The notes: generated from the sequence alone by a model not told the origin. 8,905 nt of DNA from an uncultured Acetatifactor sp. (GCA_947626405.1 CANQSE010000073.1:1-8905); one strand, 5' to 3'. Positions 1 through 6,403 are shown, counted from the first letter of the stretch. Made by a program: numbers and translations.

Positions 1-1
1 G

Positions 2-19
2 ATCGAGCCCGGGGCGTGA
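2..19 (+). CDS. 3' end of upstream gene, probably PP2C-type protein phosphatase (partial)
   Basis: Only the last codons could be present. Frame 2 reads Ile-Glu-Pro-Gly-Ala and then TGA at 17-19. PP2C-family phosphatases that pair with PrkC-type kinases usually lie directly upstream, and Clostridia members often end in a hydrophobic strand followed by Glu-Pro. The assignment is therefore inferred from context and a five-residue tail. A competing reading is frame 1, which stays open to TGA at 55-57 and would overlap the kinase start by four bases (ATGA). Five residues cannot settle this. Confidence 0.35.
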   Translation: MEPGA

Positions 20-28
20 GGCCGCCCC
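11..28 (+). other. Small GC hairpin between the upstream gene and prkC
   Basis: GGGGCG at 11-16 pairs perfectly with CGCCCC at 23-28 around a six-base loop that holds the frame-2 TGA stop. Only TT and then AAAA follow, so it is not a standard terminator. It could act as a weak attenuator or mRNA stabiliser ahead of the kinase gene, or be chance in GC-rich sequence. Confidence 0.3.
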
Positions 29-53
29 TTAAAATCCAGAATGGAGAACATGT

Positions 54-1910
54 ATGATTAAGATCGGAATGATAATAGGCGGCCGGTACGAGATATTGGA
101 GAAAATAGGTACCGGCGGCATGTCTGACGTATATAAGGCAAAGGACCACAAGCTGAACAGGTTTGTGGCAATAAAGGTCCTGAAACAGGAGTTTAGCGAA
201 AATGCCAATTTCGTTTCAAAGTTTCGGGTGGAGGCTCAGGCGGCGGCGGGCCTGACACACCCCAATATCGTTAATGTTTACGATGTAGGAGAGGAAAACG
301 GCATCTACTATATCGTGATGGAGCTGGTGGAGGGTATAACCCTAAAAAAATATATTGAAAAAAAGTCGCGGCTGTCGTATAAGGAGGCGGTCAGCGTAGC
401 AATACAGGTGAGCATGGGAATTGAGGCGGCTCACAACAACCACATCATACACAGGGATATTAAGCCTCAGAATATAATCATTTCCAAAGACGGAAAGGTA
501 AAGGTCACGGATTTCGGAATTGCGAAGGCGGCGACAAGCAATACAATAACGTCAAACGTTATGGGATCCGTCCACTACACGTCTCCTGAGCAGGCAAGGG
601 GAGGCTACAGCGACGAAAAGAGCGACATTTATTCGCTCGGGATAACGATGTTTGAAATGCTTACCGGAAGGGTGCCGTTTAACGGTGAGACTACTGTTGC
701 AATTGCAATCAAGCATATCCAGGAGGAGCTTCCGTATCCTTCGGATTTTGTGCCCGAGATCCCGGCAAGCGTGGAAAACATCGTGTTAAAGTGCTGTCAG
801 AAGTCGCCTGACCGCAGATACCAGACTGTACAGGAGCTGATTGCGGATCTTAAGCAGTCGCTTATCAATCCGGACGAGGATTTTGTGGTGCAGTACGATC
901 CCGATTTGGATGGCGGCACCCGCATGATCACCGACGACGATATGATGCAGATCAAGCGCCAGACGGTTTATCCTGAATACGAAGAACAGGACGGAATGGA
1001 CATGGCGCAGGAGCCCGGGGATTATTATGAAGAACCGGAACCGGATTACATGATGGACGAAGATATGGAGGATGCGGAGGAAGACGACGAGGACGGAGAC
1101 GAGTACGATTATAATCCGAGCATGGAGAAAGCGACGACTATAATTGCCGTGCTTGGAGGAATCGTGATATGTATTATAGTGGTCCTGCTTGCTCTGAGGA
1201 TGACCGAGGCATGGGGAGACGGAGGACGCGGTCCGGGATCCGGCAGCAGCCATGTGGACACGGGCGAAGACGAGTCGCCCTCGCCCGGAGCATCTCTGGG
1301 TCAGGGATCGTCAGGAACCGAAAACCCCGACGGGTCGGATTTGCCGGAGGATGAGGAGCCCACGGTAAAAATGCCGTACCTTGTCGGAATGGAGCTGGAC
1401 GACGGAGTAAGCGCGCTGCGTAATCTTGGTCTGGAAGCGGGAGAGATCAATCACGAATATAATGACAGGAGCGCGGGGGAAATATTTGCGCAGAGTTATT
1501 CGGTGAATGAGGAATTAAAAAAGGGAACCGTCGTGCTTTTGTGGGTAAGCGACGGACCTGAGCCGACGCAGGAGCCCGCGACTTACAGCTGCAGGGTGAA
1601 TATTGTGGCGCCGACGCCTGAGGAGGCGCCGGATTATATCCAGGGAAGCGGAGTCCATATCCGCATAGAGACGGATCCGGATGCGGACGGCAATGTAAAA
1701 ATCCTGGAGGAGACTGACGTATCAAGCTTCCCCTATGAGCCGGGGCTTATTACCAACCTCACCGTGCCGGGCGGAAAGATCACCTTTACCTACACGGTTG
1801 AAGTTCCCGGGCAGCCAATAGTGGATCCTGATACCGGTGAACAGATTATTCCGGCTCCGACTGTGGAGACGAGATCCTTTACAAGGAAAATAGAATTTAT
1901 CAAAGAGTAG
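54..1910 (+). CDS. prkC: PrkC-type membrane Ser/Thr protein kinase with one PASTA domain
   Basis: Eukaryote-like Ser/Thr kinase of the PrkC/Stk family, 618 aa. It phosphorylates cell-wall, division and translation proteins in response to muropeptide or lipid II-type ligands (family knowledge). The kinase domain covers about residues 12-270: Gly loop IGTGGMSDVY (18-27), catalytic Lys41 in VAIK, Glu60, HRDIKPQN (133-140), DFG (153-155), and a threonine/serine-rich activation loop ending in SPE (177-179). A strongly acidic juxtamembrane linker (about 305-352) precedes one membrane helix (about 362-381). Outside are a Gly/Ser/Asp/Pro-rich spacer, one clear PASTA repeat (about 437-502), and a roughly 110-residue C-terminal region I do not recognise. 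Many relatives carry three or more PASTA repeats, so this is a short sensor. GGAG at 43-46, seven bases ahead, supports the ATG at 54. rsgA follows three bases after the stop. Confidence 0.96.
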   Translation: MIKIGMIIGGRYEILEKIGTGGMSDVYKAKDHKLNRFVAIKVLKQEFSENANFVSKFRVEAQAAAGLTHPNIVNVYDVGEENGIYYIVMELVEGITLKKYIEKKSRLSYKEAVSVAIQVSMGIEAAHNNHIIHRDIKPQNIIISKDGKVKVTDFGIAKAATSNTITSNVMGSVHYTSPEQARGGYSDEKSDIYSLGITMFEMLTGRVPFNGETTVAIAIKHIQEELPYPSDFVPEIPASVENIVLKCCQKSPDRRYQTVQELIADLKQSLINPDEDFVVQYDPDLDGGTRMITDDDMMQIKRQTVYPEYEEQDGMDMAQEPGDYYEEPEPDYMMDEDMEDAEEDDEDGDEYDYNPSMEKATTIIAVLGGIVICIIVVLLALRMTEAWGDGGRGPGSGSSHVDTGEDESPSPGASLGQGSSGTENPDGSDLPEDEEPTVKMPYLVGMELDDGVSALRNLGLEAGEINHEYNDRSAGEIFAQSYSVNEELKKGTVVLLWVSDGPEPTQEPATYSCRVNIVAPTPEEAPDYIQGSGVHIRIETDPDADGNVKILEETDVSSFPYEPGLITNLTVPGGKITFTYTVEVPGQPIVDPDTGEQIIPAPTVETRSFTRKIEFIKE

Positions 1911-1913
1911 AAA

Positions 1914-2807
1914 ATGCAGGGGAAAATTATAAGGGGAATCGGAGGGCTCTATTATGTTGATGTCCGGCCGGGAGACGGACCCTCCGAGGTATATGAATGT
2001 AAGGCGAGGGGGAGCTTTCGCAGGGAGCGGATCAAACCGCTTGTGGGAGACGATGTGGAGATCGAGGCGCTGGACGGGGCGCGTCGTCAGGGCGTTATAA
2101 CAGATATTATGCCGAGGCGGAGCGTGCTTGTCAGACCGGCGGTGGCAAATGTGGATCAGGCTCTGGTGATCTTTTCTGTACTGCGCCCCAAACCGAGCTT
2201 TAATCTGCTGGACCGATTTCTGATTATGATGGGGCAGCAGGAGCTTCCGTGCATTATATGCTTTAACAAAGAGGATATCGACGTCGCGGGAGAGGGAAGG
2301 AGCTTCTGCGAAACATACAGACAGTGCGGGTACAGGTCCCTTACCGTGAGCGCTGAAAAGGGATCCGGCATGGACGAGCTTCGCGGGCTCCTTACGGGGA
2401 AAACCACGGTGACTGCCGGTCCGAGCGGAGTGGGCAAGTCTTCAATCGTAAACCGCCTCCAGACGGGCGTACGCATGGAGACAGGCAATATAAGCGAAAA
2501 GATACAGAGGGGAAAGCATACAACCCGCCGCACCGAGCTGATCCCGATGGGAGGGAATACCTTTATAATGGACACCCCGGGCTTTAGCTCTCTGGAGCTT
2601 TTTGACATGACAAAGGAACGGCTTGCGGGTTTTTTCCCAGAGTTTTCCCGTTACGAAAAAGACTGCAGATTCGTCGGCTGCGCCCACATAAAGGAGACGG
2701 AGTGCGGCGTGAGAGGGGCGGTTTCGCGGGGCGAGGTGAGCAGGCTGAGGTACGATAATTACTGCCTCTTATATGAGGAGCTTAAGGAAAGAGAAAAATA
2801 CAAATAA
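1914..2807 (+). CDS. rsgA: Ribosome small-subunit maturation GTPase RsgA (YloQ/CpgA)
   Basis: Circularly permuted GTPase that checks late 30S subunit maturation, 297 aa, normal length. An OB-fold RNA-binding domain (about 1-72) comes first. The GTPase motifs follow in the permuted order: G4 NKED (118-121), G5 SAEKG (146-150), P-loop GPSGVGKSS (169-177), switch I GKHTT (200-204), G3 DTPG (220-223). A C-terminal zinc-binding helical domain has Cys251, Cys256, His258 and Cys264. The start MQGKII matches the family. It lies only three bases after the prkC stop and its ribosome site is weak (AGAG inside the prkC end), so translational coupling to prkC is likely. In Bacillus the RsgA homologue is a PrkC substrate, which fits the pairing. 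Confidence 0.97.
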   Translation: MQGKIIRGIGGLYYVDVRPGDGPSEVYECKARGSFRRERIKPLVGDDVEIEALDGARRQGVITDIMPRRSVLVRPAVANVDQALVIFSVLRPKPSFNLLDRFLIMMGQQELPCIICFNKEDIDVAGEGRSFCETYRQCGYRSLTVSAEKGSGMDELRGLLTGKTTVTAGPSGVGKSSIVNRLQTGVRMETGNISEKIQRGKHTTRRTELIPMGGNTFIMDTPGFSSLELFDMTKERLAGFFPEFSRYEKDCRFVGCAHIKETECGVRGAVSRGEVSRLRYDNYCLLYEELKEREKYK

Positions 2808-2825
2808 TCAAAGGAGACCAATATA

Positions 2826-3923
2826 ATGAAACTGGGCATTGTCGGCCTTCCCAACGTGGGAAAGAGTACACTTTTCAATTCACTTACAAAAGCGGGTGCG
2901 GAATCCGCAAACTATCCGTTCTGCACCATTGATCCCAATGTGGGCGTAGTGGCGGTTCCGGATCAGCGGCTTAAGCTTCTGGGAGATATGTATCATTCCA
3001 AAAAGGTAACGCCTGCGGTTATCGAGTTTGTGGATATTGCGGGACTTGTAAAGGGCGCTTCAAAGGGAGAAGGGCTTGGCAACCAATTTTTGAGCAATAT
3101 ACGCGAGGTGGACGCCATTGTCCACGTGGTGAGATGCTTTGAGGATGACAATGTGGTGCACGTTGACGGGAGCATAAATCCGCTTAGAGATATCGAGACG
3201 ATCAATCTGGAGCTGATTTTTGCCGACCTGGAGGTGCTGGAGAGGCGGATTGCAAAGGTTTCAAAAACCGCCAGAATGGACAAGACCTATGCAAAGGAGC
3301 TTCAGCTTTTAGAGCGGGTTAAGGCGCACCTTGAGAGCGGAAAACCGGCTAAGACGGCAGAGACGGAGGATGAGGACGAGCTTGCACTTATGAAGGAATT
3401 TAACCTCCTGACTTACAAGCCCGTGATCTATGCTGCAAATGTGTCGGAGTCGGATCTTGCCGACGACGGCGCTTCAAACCCCATGGTGGAGGAAGTGAGA
3501 AAATTTGCACAGGGCGAGCAGAGCGAGGTCTTTGTCATCTGCGCCCAGATCGAGCAGGAAATCTCCGAGCTTGAGGACGACGAAAAGGCTATGTTTCTGG
3601 AGGATCTGGGGCTTTCTGAGTCGGGGATTGAGAAGCTTATAAGCGCAAGCTACCGCACCCTGGGGCTTATGAGCTTTTTGACAGCGGGAGAGGACGAGAC
3701 GCGTGCATGGACAATAAAAATCGGTACAAAGGCGCCTCAGGCCGCGGGAAAGATCCACTCGGATTTTGAGAGAGGCTTTATCAAGGCGGAGGTTGTAAAT
3801 TACAGGGATCTTCTGGAGCAGGGCTCGCTTGCCGCCGCCAGGGAAAAGGGCCTTGTGGGAATCGAGGGAAAGGACTACGTGGTGAAGGACGGGGACGTCA
3901 TTCTGTTTAGATTCAACGTGTAA
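2826..3923 (+). CDS. ychF: Redox-regulated ribosome-binding ATPase YchF (OLA1 family)
   Basis: Obg-family P-loop NTPase that prefers ATP, binds ribosomes and takes part in oxidative-stress responses (family knowledge). It is 365 aa, the usual length. The P-loop GLPNVGKST is at 7-15 and G3 DIAGL at 70-74. The G4 position reads NVSE (205-208) instead of NKxD, the change that accounts for ATP preference in this family. A coiled helical arm (about 125-190) interrupts the G domain, and a TGS domain (about 281-363) ends in the typical GDVILFRFNV. A strong AAGGAG at 2811-2816, nine bases before ATG, marks the start. It sits 18 bases after rsgA and 11 bases before lgt, so it is probably co-transcribed with both. 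No odd features. Confidence 0.97.
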   Translation: MKLGIVGLPNVGKSTLFNSLTKAGAESANYPFCTIDPNVGVVAVPDQRLKLLGDMYHSKKVTPAVIEFVDIAGLVKGASKGEGLGNQFLSNIREVDAIVHVVRCFEDDNVVHVDGSINPLRDIETINLELIFADLEVLERRIAKVSKTARMDKTYAKELQLLERVKAHLESGKPAKTAETEDEDELALMKEFNLLTYKPVIYAANVSESDLADDGASNPMVEEVRKFAQGEQSEVFVICAQIEQEISELEDDEKAMFLEDLGLSESGIEKLISASYRTLGLMSFLTAGEDETRAWTIKIGTKAPQAAGKIHSDFERGFIKAEVVNYRDLLEQGSLAAAREKGLVGIEGKDYVVKDGDVILFRFNV

Positions 3924-3934
3924 AGAGGTGTGGA

Positions 3935-4672
3935 ATGAACGCTGGAGACATTGCTTTTCCGAAGCTCGGCATTTATCTGAAGAATGTGCCGGTTTATATT
4001 TCTCTGTTTGGGTTTCATATTTATTTTTACGGCATAATAATCGTGATCGGAGTAATTGCCGGTATACTTATGACAGTGCATCTGGCGAAGAAGTCGGGGC
4101 AGGATGAAAACCTGTACTGGGATTTTGCCCTCTATGCGGTTATTTTTTCAATAATCGGCGCCAGGATATACTATGTCATTTTTGCATGGTCGGAGTTTCG
4201 GAGCAATCCGCTCAGGATATTCAATCTCAGAGAGGGCGGACTTGCAATTTACGGAGCCGTGATAGCGGCCTTTACGACGCTGTTTATCTATTCGCGGATA
4301 AGGAAGAAGAATCCCTTCCTCATCGGAGACACCGCCATGGCCGGGCTGATACTCGGACAAGCCATAGGAAGATGGGGGAATTTCATAAACCGTGAAGTGT
4401 TCGGGGAGTATTATAACGGACTGTTTTCCATGCAGATCCCAATAGAAGCGGTGAGAGACCCCTCTGATATCACCGAAGGGATCAGAGCCCACATACCGGA
4501 GGGAGCAAATTATATCAACGGGCGTTTTTTCATAGAGGGCATCCGCACGGACACCCTGTTTCTTTTCAAAACCGGAATACCGGTGTCACAGGCGCTTTCT
4601 GTTGTGATGGTAGTGTTTGCGGTTGTCACCGACATCGTGGTACGGATCAGGTTAAAAAATAAAAAATCTTAA
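3935..4672 (+). CDS. lgt: Prolipoprotein diacylglyceryl transferase, internally shortened
   Basis: Lgt moves diacylglycerol from phosphatidylglycerol to the lipobox cysteine of prelipoproteins, the first step of lipoprotein maturation, in the cytoplasmic membrane. Visible helices cover about 19-50, 61-83, 103-121, 128-148 and 217-238. The family signature GRWGNFINREVFG is intact at 145-157, and GARIYYVIF (75-83) and GGLAIYG (101-107) also match. The protein is only 245 aa. After ANYI (191-194) it goes straight to NGRFFIEGIRTD, whereas relatives recalled from the family have about 43 residues here, with an HPTFLYE-type motif, a membrane helix, and the segment leading to Tyr-x-x-x-Arg. The Arg (197) and Glu (201) survive, and Tyr193 happens to fall four residues before the Arg. 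The frame stays open, so this is an in-frame deletion or a natural short form, and activity is uncertain. AGAGGTG at 3924-3930 is the ribosome site. Confidence 0.9.
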   Translation: MNAGDIAFPKLGIYLKNVPVYISLFGFHIYFYGIIIVIGVIAGILMTVHLAKKSGQDENLYWDFALYAVIFSIIGARIYYVIFAWSEFRSNPLRIFNLREGGLAIYGAVIAAFTTLFIYSRIRKKNPFLIGDTAMAGLILGQAIGRWGNFINREVFGEYYNGLFSMQIPIEAVRDPSDITEGIRAHIPEGANYINGRFFIEGIRTDTLFLFKTGIPVSQALSVVMVVFAVVTDIVVRIRLKNKKS

Positions 4673-4693
4673 TAATTTAAAAAATTTTTTTAA

Positions 4694-4747
4694 GTGAGGG
4701 CGTTTTTTTGCGGACCATATATATGCCGCGCAAAGAACCGCCCTCAT
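4694..4747 (+). terminator. Long two-part hairpin after lgt, possible first terminator
   Basis: Positions 4694-4702 pair with 4739-4747 (GAGGGCG/CGCCCTC core, one outer G-T), then one T/C mismatch, then 4704-4712 pair with 4729-4737 (TTTTTTGCG/CGCAAAGAA, one G-T). This gives 18 bp around a 16-base loop that holds the palindrome CATATATATG. It starts 21 bases after the lgt stop. The nearest T run (4761-4766) is 13 bases past the stem, so it is not a textbook terminator. It may help termination, protect the 3' end of the mRNA, or be a remnant repeat. Confidence 0.45.
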
Positions 4748-4770
4748 ACTATATATTGTGTTTTTTGCGT

Positions 4771-4808
4771 AAAAGGCGCTTGGGCTGTCGGCTCAAAGCG
4801 CCTTTTTT
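4771..4808 (+). terminator. Intrinsic terminator of the prkC-rsgA-ychF-lgt operon
   Basis: AAAAGGCGCTT (4771-4781) pairs over 11 bp with AAGCGCCTTTT (4796-4806). Inside the loop GGGC (4782-4785) can pair with GCTC (4791-4794). Six T follow the GC stem (4803-4808). This separates the upstream operon from the mraZ promoter. The A run on the left arm gives only four T on the opposite strand, so it works best in the + direction. Confidence 0.88.
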
Positions 4809-4833
4809 AGGGACTTTCCCAAAAAATTAACGC

Positions 4834-4861
4834 TTGAAAAAATTAAGAATTATGTTAAAAT
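4834..4861 (+). promoter_or_regulatory. Probable vegetative (sigma-A) promoter of the mraZ/dcw operon
   Basis: TTGAAA (4834-4839) and TAAAAT (4856-4861) are separated by 16 bases, with TG one base upstream of the -10 (4853-4854), an extended -10 element. It lies just after the terminator in AT-rich sequence and upstream of the MraZ-box-like repeats. The predicted start of transcription is near 4868, which gives a leader of about 113 bases before the mraZ ATG. Confidence 0.65.
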
Positions 4862-4868
4862 CAATATA

Positions 4869-4910
4869 AAAGTGGGATGGATATGGCATCAATTCCCATA
4901 AAGTGGGATG
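4869..4910 (+). promoter_or_regulatory. MraZ-box-like operator: two 11-bp direct repeats and an inverted half-site
   Basis: AAAGTGGGATG occurs exactly at 4869-4879 and 4900-4910, a 31-bp period (about three helical turns). Known MraZ sites contain TGGGN in E. coli and AAAGTG-type repeats in mollicutes, so autoregulation by the MraZ encoded just downstream is the natural reading. Between them TCCCA (4894-4898) is TGGGA on the other strand, five bases from the second box. The boxes lie at and after the predicted transcription start, which suggests repression. Confidence 0.7.
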
Positions 4911-4975
4911 AAAACCCTGAAAAGGAATGTTTTTGGTGCCGGATCCTGTGGCAGACCCCTTTTGACTGGTGGTGA
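4883..4975 (+). CDS. Candidate Trp-rich leader peptide ahead of mraZ (speculative)
   Basis: An open frame of 30 codons runs from ATG 4883 to TGA 4973-4975. It contains five Trp (residues 8, 18, 23, 29, 30) and a Cys-Phe-Trp-Cys pair (16-19), and ends Pro-Phe-Asp-Trp-Trp. An in-frame ATG at 4877 would add two residues. The stop lies inside the GGTGGTGA ribosome site of mraZ, five bases before its ATG, so translation could be coupled. Against it, the ribosome site is poor (GGGATGG), part of the frame is fixed by the MraZ-box repeat, and a 30-codon open frame is common by chance. No function is claimed. Confidence 0.25.
   Translation: MASIPIKWDENPEKECFWCRILWQTPFDWW
4920..4963 (+). promoter_or_regulatory. 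Possible leader RNA hairpin upstream of mraZ
   Basis: AAAAGG (4920-4925) can pair with CCTTTT (4958-4963). Inside, GG (4935-4936) can pair with CC (4956-4957) and TGCC (4937-4940) with GGCA (4950-4953), around a loop containing GGATCC. The large internal bulge makes it only moderately stable. It ends a few bases before the mraZ ribosome site and could affect its access. Confidence 0.25.
4968..4975 (+). promoter_or_regulatory. Ribosome-binding site that fixes the mraZ start
   Basis: GGTGGTGA is a partial match to the AAGGAGGTGA anti-SSU sequence and ends five bases before ATG 4981. The upstream in-frame GTG codons at 4969 and 4972 lie within this site and have no ribosome site of their own, so ATG 4981 is preferred. 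Confidence 0.6.
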
Positions 4976-4980
4976 CGGCT

Positions 4981-5412
4981 ATGTTCATGGGAAGATACAA
5001 TCACACGATCGATCCCAAAGGCAGGCTGAGTATTCCCTCGAAGTACCGCGAGATTCTTGGAGATGAATTTGTGGTATCAAAAGGGATGGACGGCTGTTTA
5101 TTTTTGTATGCCAATGAAGACTGGAAGGTCTTTGAACAAAAGCTCGCGTCGCTGCCGCTGATAAACGAGGAGGCCAGACAGTTTGCAAGGTTTTTCCTGT
5201 CCGGCGCCATGTATGTGACGGTAGATAAACAGGGACGTATCCTGATGCCTCAGGACCTGCGGGATTTTGCCGGTCTGGAAAAGGATGTGGTGCTGGCCGG
5301 AGCGGGCGGGCGCATTGAGATATGGAGCCTTGACAAATGGAACGAAAACAGCAGCCGGGTCGATATCGCTCAGATTTCAAAGGGTATGATGGATCTTGGG
5401 CTTACTGTTTAA
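4981..5412 (+). CDS. mraZ: Transcriptional regulator MraZ
   Basis: Nucleoid-associated DNA-binding regulator at the head of the dcw cluster, 143 aa from ATG 4981, the normal family size. It has two AbrB-like SpoVT half-domains, each with the family motif: DPKGR at 11-15 (followed by LSIP) and DKQGR at 82-86 (followed by ILMP). The start MFMGRYNHTID matches the family consensus closely, and the four extra residues from GTG 4969 do not. MraZ forms rings that bind tandem TGGG-containing boxes and usually represses its own operon (E. coli knowledge). Such boxes are present at 4869-4910. The stop is 35 bases before rsmH. Confidence 0.95.
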   Translation: MFMGRYNHTIDPKGRLSIPSKYREILGDEFVVSKGMDGCLFLYANEDWKVFEQKLASLPLINEEARQFARFFLSGAMYVTVDKQGRILMPQDLRDFAGLEKDVVLAGAGGRIEIWSLDKWNENSSRVDIAQISKGMMDLGLTV

Positions 5413-5447
5413 ATACTGTCAGGGATGCTGTTTGAGGAAAGGAAGCC

Positions 5448-6377
5448 ATGGAATTTAACCACTACTCCGTGATGTGCAGGGAGACAATAGAACAGATGCG
5501 GGTAATTCCGGACGGCATCTATGTCGACGGCACTCTTGGGGGAGGCGGGCACGCATACGAAATATGCAGACGGCTGCGCGGCGGTCATTTTTACGGAATT
5601 GATCAGGACGACGCGGCAATAGAGGCCGCAGGTGAGAGACTCGCTCCGTTTGGAGACATGGTGACTGTTATAAGGGACAACTACTGTAATATGGTGAGCG
5701 TGCTGGCGGGAGAGGGCGTGGATAAGGTTGACGGCATACTGCTGGATCTGGGCGTCTCATCCTACCAGCTTGACACAAAAGACAGAGGGTTTTCATACAG
5801 GTTTGACGCGCCGCTTGACATGCGTATGGATCGCAGGCAGAGTCTGAGCGCAAGAGATATTGTGAACGGTTATTCCGAGGGAGAGCTCTACAGGGTGATA
5901 CGCGATTACGGAGAGGAAAAATTTGCGGCCGCGATTGCAAAGCGCATAGTAAAGGCAAGGCAGTCAAAGTCCGTGGAGACCACCTTTGAGCTCAACGAAA
6001 TAATAAAGGCGGCGATTCCGGCCAGGATGTGCCAGAATGGACATCCTTCAAAACAGACGTTTCAGGCCATACGCATCGAATGTAACAGAGAGCTGGAGGT
6101 GCTCAGGGATTCACTTGATCAGATGACAGACATGCTCAGACCGGGCGGAAGGTTGTGCGTTATAACGTTTCACTCTCTGGAGGACAGAATCGTTAAGACG
6201 TCGTTTAGAAACAGCGAAAATCCCTGTACCTGCCCGCCGGAATTTCCGGTGTGCGTGTGCGGGAAAAAGAGCAAAGGCAGAGTAATTACAAGGAAGCCCA
6301 TTCTGCCGACGGAGGAAGAACTGGCCCAAAACAGCCGTTCAAAAAGTGCAAAGCTTAGAGTATTTGAGAAAAAATGA
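5448..6377 (+). CDS. rsmH: 16S rRNA m4C1402 methyltransferase RsmH (MraW)
   Basis: SAM-dependent methyltransferase that adds the N4-methyl group to C1402 in the decoding centre of 16S rRNA, 309 aa, full length. The SAM-binding motif [10 protein letters not shown] is at 26-35 and GIDQDD at 50-55 holds the ribose-binding acid. [11 protein letters not shown] (95-105) and [10 protein letters not shown] (119-128) are family hallmarks. [20 protein letters not shown] (231-250) forms the late catalytic strand region. A helical insertion lies at about 130-215. Four cysteines (260, 262, 269, 271) form a CxC...CxC cluster that I recall from Clostridia relatives and that may bind metal. AAAGGA at 5438-5443, four bases before ATG, and GAGGA further up support the start. 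Confidence 0.97.
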   Translation: MEFNHYSVMCRETIEQMRVIPDGIYVDGTLGGGGHAYEICRRLRGGHFYGIDQDDAAIEAAGERLAPFGDMVTVIRDNYCNMVSVLAGEGVDKVDGILLDLGVSSYQLDTKDRGFSYRFDAPLDMRMDRRQSLSARDIVNGYSEGELYRVIRDYGEEKFAAAIAKRIVKARQSKSVETTFELNEIIKAAIPARMCQNGHPSKQTFQAIRIECNRELEVLRDSLDQMTDMLRPGGRLCVITFHSLEDRIVKTSFRNSENPCTCPPEFPVCVCGKKSKGRVITRKPILPTEEELAQNSRSKSAKLRVFEKK

Positions 6378-6403
6378 GATTTTGGGAAAGCAGGAAGCGA
6401 TAA

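Noticed and set aside
786..1253. Minus-strand open frame of 155 codons in prkC
   Set aside because: Caused by the acidic GAx-rich linker read in antisense; prkC is certain on the + strand.
4148..4492. Minus-strand open frame of 114 codons inside lgt
   Set aside because: Shadow of the Lgt coding frame, no recognisable protein features.
4677..4693. AT palindrome TTAAAAAATTTTTTTAA after lgt considered as a bidirectional terminator
   Set aside because: Pure A/T stem without GC core or distinct loop; likely only AT-rich spacer next to the real hairpins.
4810..4821. GGGACTTTCCC palindrome between the terminator and the promoter, resembling a eukaryotic NF-kB site and containing another TCCCA half-box
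   Set aside because: The eukaryotic resemblance is chance. As an MraZ half-site it is isolated, upstream of the -35 and lacks the AAAGTGGGATG context.
4865..4870. TATAAA as an alternative -10 for mraZ
   Set aside because: No acceptable -35 at 16-18 bases upstream; TTGAAA plus TG-extended TAAAAT is better.
4969..4980. GTG codons giving a four-residue longer MraZ
   Set aside because: No ribosome site upstream of them; ATG 4981 gives the standard MFMG start and standard length.
4985..5380. Minus-strand open frame of 131 codons across mraZ
   Set aside because: Antisense shadow of a clear mraZ gene; composition is not protein-like and there is no supporting ribosome site or neighbour.
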